Part shown: piece after piece, positions 29,901 through 41,900 of the stretch
How positions within the stretch are numbered: the first letter of the stretch is position 1
Layout of the letters: the number at the start of each line of letters is the position of its first letter
Source: Orthonyx spaldingii
Taxonomy: Eukaryota; Chordata; Aves; Passeriformes; Orthonychidae
DNA: 64,000 nt
Assembly: GCA_013397795.1 (NCBI GenBank)
Contig: VZTJ01004170.1
Span: 1 to 64,000, forward strand
Direction of reading: 5' to 3'
Made by a program: the position numbers and the translations under genes
The notes under the pieces: generated by a model
Told to the model about the DNA's origin: nothing
What the model saw: only the letters and a program-made list of their open reading frames with translations
Database searches by the model: none

Positions 29901-32900
29901 AAAAGACTAGAATTTTAAGATGAGAGATATCAAATGTTAAGTAATAGCAGATAAACATCATATGTCAGCTGGTATTACCAATGACAATTTTAACTTCCAT
30001 AGATTCAGGACAGCCTGCTAACTTTGGAAAACATAATGCTACCCCTTATATTTCAGGACATTGCCATCATCAACGAGGATAATCTGCCAATGTTTAATCG
30101 TTGTGGTGTCATGGCATTGGTTGCAGCCTATCTAAACTTCCTGAGTCAGATGATTGCAGTTCCTGCCTTTTGTCAGCATGTCAGCAAGGTAACACATGGT
30201 TCAGTAATTCAGGTCATTTAGAACATTTACATTCTACTGTAAAATCAGGAAATAACTTGTGTCAAGTAATTGCTTGTGGTGTTGATCTCCCATATTTGTG
30301 TCCACTGGTGTTGTTCTTGATCTTCAGTCTCTCATGGCATTACTTGCTGACTCTTAAAATTATAAACAGAATAGTCTCTCAAGGTACAGCATTTTTATTT
30401 TGCTTATAGTACCATATATAATGGGCCAAATGCCCATCTAGTATAAGACTTTATAGCCTCACAGTCTCTGGTAAAACAGTATTGACGTGCACAAGACCAT
30501 GAGAATCAGATTTTTAGTCTAAAGGGTGAGAGCCACGGTCTCTTTCCCTGGTTAAAAGAAATTCTAAATGTCTCATTTGTGCTGAGATAGATGTTAGTGA
30601 AGGCTACTGAAGAAAATTACTATGGAACCACTCCATTTGTACTATTTGACTTGTTTGGTTTTTTTTTCAGGTCATTGAAACCAGAAGTGTGGAAGCATCT
30701 TATTTTCTACCAGAAACCATTTTCAAAGACAAATGCAAGTAAGTAGATACAAAATGGGAATGGTGGACAGTGAAGTCCGTATTTTGCAATTAAAAATCAT
30801 ACATCATTGAAAAATGTTACATATGTGAAAAAAATCAGAGGTTTTATTGTGTTCTGGATAGGTAGAAGAAACCTAAGCGTTAAAAGCATGGACACTTAAA
30901 GGGAAAAAAAGGTGGGGTTCAGACTTTTTTATTGTAGTCAGAGGCATTTATGCACAATAGGATGCTCAGTGTGCTAACACAGGAAAATGAATTTTCATTG
31001 AATCACAGAATGGGTGGAGCTGGAAAGGATCTGTGGAGGTCATCTGGTCCAAGCCCCTGCTTCAGCAGGGTCACCCAGAGCAGACTGTGCAGGAGCACAT
31101 CCAGGTGCTTTGGAATATCTCCAAGGATGGAGACTCCACAACCTCTCTGGATAACCTGCGCCAGTGCTTGGTCTCCTTCACATGAAAAAATGTTTCCAGA
31201 TGTTCAGGCAGAACCTTCTGTGTGTCAGTTTGTGCCCATTGCCTCTGATTCTGTCACAGAGCAGCACTGAAAGGTGTCTGGCTCTGAGGCCTTTCCACCC
31301 TCCCTCCCTTAAGGGAGCTGTACATGTTGATAAGATCCACCTTCTCCTCTCCGTGCTGGACTGTCCCAACTCTCTCAGTCTCCATTGGAGAGATGCTCCA
31401 GTCCCATCATCCACCTCAGTGACCCTTTGGGCTCTCTAAGGCCATGTCCTGGTGAGCCCAGCTCCTGACTCAGCACTCCAGGTGTGGCCTTATAGAGCTG
31501 AGTAAAGGGGAAGGAGCTCCTCCCTTGACCTGCTGGCAGTGCTCCTCCTGATGCAGCCCAGGATACTCTCAGTCTTTTTGACTCAGTCATTTGCTGGCAA
31601 ATGACAAATATTGCTATTAATTAATTCATTAGTATTACTACTGCTGTGCAAGTTTGGTTTTTTTATTATTGAACAGAGATCTTACTCTCTCAAGATGTAG
31701 CAGAATAGGTGAAGAACGTATTTCAGATAAACAAGAAGTGTTAAAGTAATCTAAAATACTGCAGAGGTTTTCAGTGGACTAATTTGAGGTGTATATTCAT
31801 TCCTAAAAAAGTGACCAAGCTTTATTTCCATCAAATCATTACCATTGACTCTTCTTGATTGCTCACAGACGTTGGAAAAATATTTTACTTAACCAAAAAA
31901 TGTCTATTGGTAGACAATAACTTCAAATATATATTTTGACAGTCTTCCAAAATCCTTAGAGAAGGATCAAACAGATTTATTTTTCCTGACGAACAAGATT
32001 GCAGAATCATTAGGAGGCAGTGGATACAGTGTGGAAAGATTGTCAGTTCCATATGTGCCCCAGGTCACAGGTAAGTGGTGATTAGTAGCAACACCACTTA
32101 GTACCAGTTATTAAAAATGTTTTCCTAATGTGTTATGTGCCAATGAAATGTAATATTGACTGCTTGACAACAAAACCTAATCAGATCATTTTGTTTTCTC
32201 AAGATGTTTTGGGTTTTTTTTTTTTTTCATTAGCTACTGTATTATGGCTAAGAAGTTTCAACTATTTGTCCTTCTAAGATTTGGTTTTTTTGCCTTAAAG
32301 AATGGAAGTGTGGCAGAAAGTCCTAGAACCCACTTTGACTCTTTTCAATGAAGTCTTTGCTTTCAAAAGAATACCTGTGCTAACTTGATCTAGAAAATGA
32401 GGAAGGAATATACAAGTCGGCTCACTTTATCCTTTTTATGTAAATATTGGATGAAAGATACTCCATCCTTTTGCCATATGATCTTGTGCTGATTTATTTG
32501 CCTTGGTTAAATTCTCAGTGAGCAGATGTTAATTTAAGCAAGAATGGGATGATTTCCTCCATCAGACACCTATGCAAGCTTAGTGTCAGGTAACAGTGGA
32601 AATAAAGTATTGCCTGAGGAAGCTTTGTGGGAGTTCATGCTGCACAGGCTGTGTGAATAACGTGTGAAGGACTAGCTAGTATGTGACATTGGTATGCTTT
32701 TGGCTTTTAATTTATTTCCAACAGCCAATTGAGCAGCTTACTGAAAAAAATTGAAAAATTTGTTTTCTTAACCATATGTGTTTGGTGGCTGTAGATATCT
32801 GGTTGCTGTTGTAATAGACTAGGGGACCCCCAGCCCAAAGCATGACATTTTTAAGGTACCTAGCTGAAAAATGTGACTTCTGTGTTCTCTAGCTCACACA

Positions 32901-35900
32901 TAGAAAGAACCATAGTACAGACAGACAATGAATGCCAGATGCATTGTTCTTGCAGTCTCATTCAGAGACATTGCTGCCTGCTCTTGAAGATCTCTTGTGG
33001 ATATTTGTTGTGGGAGGAATCGAGTTCTCCAGACAGCAGGTGTGGTTTTGGCCCAAATGTGAGCAGGCATGTTAGTAATATGTTCCAACACAGCCACAGT
33101 GTCTGTTTTCTGTTGCTGGTTGTCTGCTTCTAAAAAGGATAATGTTCCTATTCTTACTTCTTCTGGCATCCAAAAAACCAGTTAACTTTATATTTTAGTA
33201 TTGGCAGAAGAAGTAGGCAGCAAGTGAGGAAATGTTACAGGCTTTGAGTGAATGAGAAGGGAGTGAGGAAGACAGCCTGGTCTGAAATTTATGTTAAGCC
33301 TCTTCTAGAAACTCAGATATATTTGTACCCAAATGACCTTGCTAAGGTTTTCTTGTATACTGTGCTAAAAATGCATTCCCACACAGGAAGAGACGTAAGT
33401 TCTGACATCAAGATTAATTGAGTTTAGCTGCAAGTGTGTGATTAACTGCCTCTGCAGGTGATGAGAAATTGCCATATTTAATCCTAAGTCTTAGCATATG
33501 TGAATCAGGTGGGTTTGAGCTTTTTGTAATCTTTTTGTAAAAAGCAGGAACCAAAACTTGTTCCGTGACTGTTTCCATAACTAGTTAAGTTCATTAATCT
33601 CTGACCCTGTGGAATATTGAGCTTCCAAGGTTTTCATTTAAAATCAGGGCCAAGTGAATATTTTGGAATTTCTAAGCTTTTCAGTTTTTACTGCAATGAA
33701 ATATTACATTTCTGCTATTAATATTATAATGCTAGAATGTAATATTTCAAAAGAGATCATTCATCTTAGTTAAAAAATGTTCCATTTTTTTGTATATTCC
33801 TGTGAAATCTAGGGTTGAACCCAAAAAGCCAATAAATATTTCATCCTAATTATTTCTGGTATTTCCAAATATCAGTGACATAATGCTTAAGAATGATTTA
33901 TAGACATAATTTTGTCATTCTGTCTTTGTTTCGTATCTTGTTACCTCTTAACAGTTTGGAAGACATCCATATCTGCAAATTTTATACCTTTTTCTCTTTT
34001 TTTACTTGGAGGAGGGAGAAAACTAGTAACTTAAATGACTTGCAATCATTTTTTGTCTATACATATATATATATATTTAATTCAACTATGTTTCCATCAG
34101 GCAAAAAACCTCATAAATGTAAACACAAGCTGAAAGGTAAAAATGAGCTGTAGGTTCAGCCTGCTCTCCTGCCTGTGGTGTGTCCCTATAGGATGTGCAG
34201 TGAAAAAATGCTTTTAGAAGGCCAAAAGACCTTTAGACCAGACACTGTGTTGTACTTAGTGGACTTAGTATTTCCTTATGCTTTTTTTTTTTTATTTCTG
34301 TCCTTGACATGCCTGTAGCAACGTTAGCTGCTGTGAGGTTTGCTGTTGTGTTTACTCATGATTTGGTACTCTATAAAATGGAAGTTTCCTGTTATGTTCT
34401 CCTGAGCAGGCAATAGTGCCACAGGTATCATTTTTGTGATGGTGCTAATTACCTCTTTGAGTGACATTGCAAAAACTTGTAGAAAGTTGGAAGAAGCTCT
34501 CAGTTGCTCAAACAATGATGATTCCTCTTAGTCCCTGGCCATTCAGGGTAATGACTACACAAAGAATAGAGTCCCTCACCCAGGAAAAGAGGGACTTTAA
34601 AGATGACCTCGTTCCAAATCCCCTGCCATTGACAGGGTCACCTGCCACTATCCCAGGTTGCTCCAAGCCCCATCCAGCCTGGCCTTGGACACTGCCAGGG
34701 ATGGGGTATCCACAGTTTCTCCGTGTAACCTGTTCCTGTGCCTCACCACCCTCACAGCAAAGAATTTCTTCTTAGTATCAAATATAAATCTGCCCTCTTT
34801 TAGTTTAAAGGCACTGCCCCTTGTTTTATTGCTGCCTGCCCTTGTCAGAAGTGATGAATCCCACTTGATCAGTGAGGTGTCACAGGGAGCTGCTCCTCTT
34901 GTCCCCGGGCAATGGGGCCAGAGCTTCTGGGACGGTCTGGGCAGGGGCAGGGGCAGTGGGTGTTGGGGCTGCACCATTGCCCTCATGCCCCTGGGCTCCT
35001 TCATGTGTGTGGATGAACATTGTAACTTACAAGAGAAAAAATGGCAATTCTCACCATTTTTTTACCCACTTAGTATGTTGAAATGAGAGATAAATGGGCA
35101 TATTTCATGCACAAGTATAGTGAGGCATCCATTACAAAAATGAATTCTATCCAAAGGTCCCTAAAATGCATCTTCTGCTGTTTGTGTGTCAGTTATAGAG
35201 AGAGCAGCAAGATGGCAGCAGAGATGAGGTTTTGTCGGGTGTTTTCTCTTGGGGACTGAGGTGCTTTCCTCAGATTTGGAATGTACTGGGTCGTGTACCA
35301 GTGAGCCGTCAGGGATTAAAAATTCAGTAAATCCTTCAGAATGCCACTTCAAATGCTCAGTCTCTGAGAACCTGGCAAATATTAGTAGAATTCAGGAGTT
35401 TTTCACTAATCTTCTTTCACTGCCTCTTGATCTGAAAATGACATTTCATTTATGCGACTTCTGAAAGTTATTTCTTGATTTTTAAAAGCTGAGCATGTTC
35501 AGCTCTGCGGGAATGAATTCTGTTTGTTCATGCTCAATATTTGCACTGCAGAAGCACTTTGCTTTGCTAGAAGTGGTTTAAACAAAGATTGCAGAAGAGC
35601 CAGCATAAATTATCTTGTCATGGGGGAGTTTTACAGTCCTTCTCCTTTTTTATTATCAAGTGCCTGTAGCTGCTTCTAACTGTGCAATGCAAGTCATCAA
35701 ATAATAATAGCCAGGTCCAAATGGCTCAAATCTAAAATGTGATATTGCAGTTCATGTTTCTGTAAATGAGATACACAAAAGTCAGGCCACTCAAGTCTCC
35801 GTTTGTGAGAGGATCCTTGTGACAAGTCTTAAAATGTGTTTTATTGAATGTCAAAAATGAGAAAACACTACTGGTGCATTGTCTTAGGACTGCAGTTACA

Positions 35901-38900
35901 GAAGGAAATTCCATCAACTGATGGATCATTTGATCATAATCTCCTTATGCATTAATTAAATTGTTCTTCCTTTAGTATCAGCACAGTTGGTCTTATTCTG
36001 ACAACTTTTTAGGCCAGCTGGACCTGCTAAAATATTTGTAGGAAGTGAGAAATGGAGAGAATTTTTTTCACCCAGTAGATTTTTAGACTCGCTGAATATG
36101 GTATTTGTAGCAACAAGAATAAGGAAGGATTGTTGTTCATTTCCATTCAGAAATGTTTGTTTCTTCTGTCAGTGAATCATCTTCCAAGAAGCCCTTTTGT
36201 TTCAGAATATTATAAAATTAAGACCTTAATATTTCAATTTTGCAGCCAAAAAAAAAAGTTCAGGGTTTTGTAAAGGATTTTACAGCTATATATCATCTTG
36301 TGTTATTTATTATGCATTTGAAAAAGACCTCATCTCAATTTTTAAAATTCTGGACTTTCAAGGGAAAGTTGAAAAGTTCTGGACTGAGGGGGGGTGAGGG
36401 ACTATAAAGAGGTTATTTTTCTTCATATTTGGTAATTTAGAGCAGTAACAAATTCAAATTACAAAATTCACAATTCAACGGATAAAATAGATGATCTTGG
36501 GTTAAACAGGCATATGGAAACAAATCTGCATCTGATGGGTAGAAATTTGATCATGTTTCAAGAGTGTTATGCAAAAAGTGAGATAATTTGTTTTTCTGCT
36601 AGATGAGGACAGACTCTCCAGGAGGAAGAGTATTGTGGACACAGTGTCTATTCAGGTGGATATTCTGTCTGGCAACAGCACAGAGGATAAGGTATGAAAA
36701 TCACAGATTATTTTAAAGCAGTCTCTTGAGTGGAGGGAGGGGGGGTATGCAAGTGAAGTTCTCCCAGGAAGCCGAATATCTGATTATTCTAGCAATGTTA
36801 AATACTTCAGGGGGTTGGGTTTTTCAAGCTGTGTGTTTACAGAAATGTGTTGTTAAAGACACCCTGCTGATCCTACTGTATAAAAGAGTCAAGTATTTTG
36901 TCACTACAGTTTTTACAGATAGTACTACGGATTACGGTGTAGCAATACATTTATTTACATGCTGAACAACTGGTATTTTACAAGTAAATATTCTAAAATG
37001 TTTTCTTTGCCTTTTGAGGGATACAATAAATTGCAGCATCTGTATCCTTGCATCATTTGAAGTATTTGAGAGATTGTTCAACAGCCTGGGGCTGTGAGAT
37101 ACCAGACTAGAGAGATGGAAGTCTGATGGGAGAGCTGCTGTCTCTGAGTGGGACAGGTAAAGAACAGGCAGGCTGTCACTGCTTCCCTCCAGAAGAGTTT
37201 AGCATGCAGCACTTAAAAGTCATGGGAAGGATAAAGTAGCAACAGAAAGTTCATATGTAGGGTGCAGGAGCTGATGCTAATTATCCCTTAGGAAGACTGC
37301 ATTATAATTAAAATTATCCCACATCGTTTGACACTTCATTTGAAGTATTTCTTAAAATAAATTTCTGCTTCTACTGAATCTTTTTCAAGGTTCTGCTGAT
37401 TTTTATTAACTAGATTTCTGCTGGCTGCAATGGAGATTAGCTGTTGAAATGGAGGTGTTTGTACCTCAGATGAGGTACAGATGATTCTTTCTTTTGGCAT
37501 CTTCAAGCCAAACTGCCTGGAGTTTGAAGCAGAATGTGTGGACTGAGTCAAGCTGAGTATTAGTTAAAAGTTCAGTATTCAGCTAAAGCAAAGGAGCAGG
37601 CTTCGGTTTAGACAGAAGTGATATGTTTTGCATTATTACTATTACTATTATTATTCCTTTCTGCTTTGTGCTGATGACACTTCAGATGATCTTTTGTGCT
37701 TTAGCAAGGATACAGATAAAAGTTCAGGAGAAAGAAAAAAAGGTGTTTCAAAAATAAGTGAGACAATCAGATCTCTAGCTTTCTGAAGCAAGTAAACGTT
37801 CCTCACAGGACTGGGGCTGTTTGACATTAGTATTTTTTTCTAAAATCATGCATTTTATGTGGTTACATGTAATTGAACAACTCTCTTGAAAGTAGAATTA
37901 AATAGAGAAGTTTCCATTTCAGATTTCAAGTTATGCTGATGTTATGTCAAGCATTGATACATAGACCTTTTTGAGTGGTTGTAGATAAATCAAAACTTTT
38001 TTATGGGTTTTCGGTTTAATGTGGTCTTAATGTGGTCCAGTGTCTTGGATAATTAATTACTTTTTATCTCTTAAAAATAAGAATTGTATTAATCAGAAAC
38101 ACAGGAGCAAAGTATTCCTCCTTTACTTGCTTTATGAGGCTTGTTTAGAAGGCAAAGGAGAAAACACTATTTTCCAGTTAGCTGACTGCACCTTCATACC
38201 TACATATGAAATCTGGTTTTCTTGCTGTGTAGATTAGTAAGTAAGCAATTCATTACTGTCAGCAGAATTAACCTGTAAAAAAAAAAACCAAACATAAAGC
38301 TTTATGATTGAGAGGATTACCTACTTAATTGATGGATATTTTAGGAAATAATGATGTGTGGTATCATTTCTGCACTGAGATGGAAGGCTGTTTATCCATG
38401 AAATAGCTGTTATTGTGTACAATACAAATGCAATTCCTCTGTCAGCGGGCTCAAATTTTTTTATGGTGCCAAGTCTGTTAGTGACTCCTGTTCAGGAGGG
38501 TGGGTTATTCCATAGTTATCTCCACTGATAAGGTGAAAGCATTTGTAAATGCTTCTGTGATACTGATAACGAAGTATAATGCTGGGTAATATCAGCAACT
38601 TCTTTGGATGTTAACTAGAACTGTGAAAGGCAGCCATAAACAACTAACATTTACCAAATGTGAGTTGTATAAAAGGTGATTTCACAACCTGAATACTCTT
38701 GATCTGTAGCCATATCCATGAATATTTGACAAAAAAGGCGTTTCACTGTTTATTAATTTTTATTTATTCAGAGGTAGAGAATACATTCTTATACAGTAAA
38801 ACCTGTTAGAAAAGTGTAATTTACAGCTGCAGCTCATGAAATAACACTTATGTAAAAAGGAAACAGCTACTTCTGCTGACCTTATCCCTTAACAGCAGTT

Positions 38901-41900
38901 CAAGCCAATGAATGAAACAATTGAAAGAATTCATAATCTTCTGAATTGGATGAAGGAACTTTTTGCTATCTTACCTCTTATCTTAAATCATGTTAGACCA
39001 TTCTAAACAGTTAGTATTTGTCAGGAAAAATAAAAGTGCTGCCTGTTTGCATGTTGGAAGGATTGAAGTGGGGAAGTTCAAGCCAAGAAACCATGTTGTG
39101 TTCAGGTGAATGCTGTTCTGCCATTTAAACATTCTCCCCTAATGCCATAAAAGTGGCTTCACTATAAATATATTTACTGGTGTAGAAACGAGGTCTGTAA
39201 CAAATTGAAACACTTTGGTCATTTTGCATCCCCAAGCAATTCCTGATGAAGTACAGCAGCAAATGGATAATTCATCTCATTAGATGAACAAATTTTCTCA
39301 GTGCATCAGACGTAGCTTGTTATGAAGAGCCCTTTAACTCCAGTGTTTATGATGTAAGCACCACATTATTTGGAGCCATAATGGTACCAAGTCAGCCTAA
39401 AGCAGTAACAATTTTCCACTCTGCACTCCACTGCCATCTCTGATTTTAGCATAATGTTGCTGGTAACTCAGCAAGTCTCAGGAAGCAGTTGATGTTATTG
39501 GCAACAGCTATCTAACAACCAGTGCTGAGATTTTACTGTATAGAAAGACCACAACTTATTCCTGACCCAAAGGACTGTTCTGCCAAAATCCAAATCCATT
39601 TCTAAAGTATTGTTGCCATAGAGCATCTTGACTAGAATTTAGAAAGTTTTCCTTGATCTCATTTGATAAAAATTTCTTTACTAATTTCAGTGGTTTAAAA
39701 ATGTGAATTAGTGATCTATTGGCTATCACAGAACGTCCAAATAAAGTTATTAGAGACTTGTAAGACAGAAAAGTTCTGGCTGTTTTGGCCTTCTGTGTTC
39801 ATCATATTCCTCATTTTTTAGACACTTATATGTTATATGTGATGATAAAGGAGTTTTGTTTCTTTGTGTTTAGGTTAATAATACTGAAGAAATCACCTTT
39901 GAAGCTTTGAAGAAAGCCATTGGTAAGATTTATTACAGTTGTGTTTTTGCAGCATAGTTGTCAATTACTATGGAATTGTTGAAGAAAAAGGAGAGGCCAG
40001 AATAACATAAAATATTACTTTTGTTTCTTTTCAGCTAGCAAATTTATTTAAAACTCCAGTTATTTGTTTCTACATCTCTGAAATTATGTCTTGATAATGT
40101 TAGTGAATTCATTTTCTGAAGTTAATGGAACTGAATGAAAAGCATCTGGAAATGCCTGTCATCTGTTACATTTGCCTTCTAGACAAAGCTATAAATGTGA
40201 GATACTCAAGTTCCATTGAGTGATTATGTGTGAAGTCACTTGAGTATTTTTTATGTATTATTTATGTATTTTCAGGCATTCAAAAATAGGTTGTAAATTA
40301 CATGTTGTGGACTTTAAAGCACTAAAATTTTTTAAAAGAACATTTTTATGACAAGTGACCTGGCTACGAGAACACAGAATTATCCAGATTCCTTATTTCA
40401 TATTACTATAAGTAATTGCTAATTAATGCTGTGCAGTCCATCCAAATGCTGTTTAAAATATGGATTAAACATTGATGTTTTAAACAGTAGGCACATTCTC
40501 AGCAATAATTTAATCTGACAGTCTTCCAAGTGTGCCTAATCCCTGAGGTGCTTAAATTCATTAGATGCTGGAAAGTTCCAGCTGCTTGCAGGTTCAGTCA
40601 GCCTATGGAGGGTGAACTGGCTTTGCCCAGATTCTGATAGAAAACTCTGGCCATCTGTGAGTATGATACTGGGAGAGAAGAACTTCCTCTTTTCCTCTTG
40701 AAGCTGAACCTGTGTGCAGTGAGAAGTGCATGCAACAAAGCAAAAGGGAGACTGGATGTATTCATAATTAAAGACTTAGTGAGAAAGGGGGAAAATTGGG
40801 TCCTCAAACCATCTCCCTGAAATTTTATCTGCATTTTGCTTTGGGAGCAATGCCAGATGACAGCTCACTTGAGAATGGTTGCATCACTTCAAGCACAATC
40901 CTTGTTCACTTCTGCAGTGCACATTTGATATCACTTATACTTCATAGGCAAGATTGCATTGGTCTTTTTTTTTTNNNNNNNNNNNNNNNNNNNNNNNNNN
41001 NNNNNNNTTCTTTTCAGATAACAATGGACTTGAAGAACAGGAAAAGGAAAAAAGGCGTCTCGTGATTGAAAAGTTCCAAAAAGCACCGTTTGAAGAAATC
41101 GCAGCACAGTGCGAAACCAAAGTGAGTTTCTGCAAAATGTTACAGAGGACTGAGGATATGATATCAGTGTAGGCATTAATGGGCATGTGCTGACTGAAGG
41201 TGATTTAAGTTGTCATGTCACTGCTGCTGTTACTTCTAAAGAAGTTCAGTTCTCTGTTTTGTCTCCACTGCTATCAATGATGGGAGATGTCAGTAATTTG
41301 AAGTGTGGTTTTGATTGTTCTTAGACCATTTGGAAGGGAATGTATCTCAGCACTCTTACAGCCATGCCAGGGATATTTTCAAAGCAGACCTCAGGAATAG
41401 CAGTATCAACTGCATCAGCCTCTCCCTTCAGCCTCTTAAAACACAACCTTTTATACCATACAGCACATGCTCCTCCCCACACCATGATTGGTTAGCTTAG
41501 CTGCCCCACCCAAGGTCATAGCTGAAGCTCCTTCGGGCAGAGGCTGCACGGCTGAAACCCATCTATGCTAAGGTTATGTTTTCCCACAGGAATGGATATC
41601 TCATATATTCTTCACCTTAATATTTTCCTTGCAGTCTTTGAAATCCAGGTTCACAGTCCATTCCTATTTCATTCTGGGATAACTGGAGCAGTATTTAACC
41701 CATTATATGTTTTAAATAACTAATTGTGTTTCAGGTTTGTTGAACTCCTGTCTGCTCCAGAAGAATTTGCTATATAATTCCTGACACTCCAGGACAAGCT
41801 CACTCAATCTCAAATTCATCTTTAAGGCTCAGAATCCTTGCAGCAGTGAGAAAAGAAATTGAGAAGAAATGTGGCTGAGATTTGCATGTGGCAGTGTGGA

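Noticed and set aside
34648..35086. Overlapping open frames of 118 and 142 residues
   Set aside because: They derive from the antisense CR1 tail and adjacent GC-rich text, with frames open on both strands.
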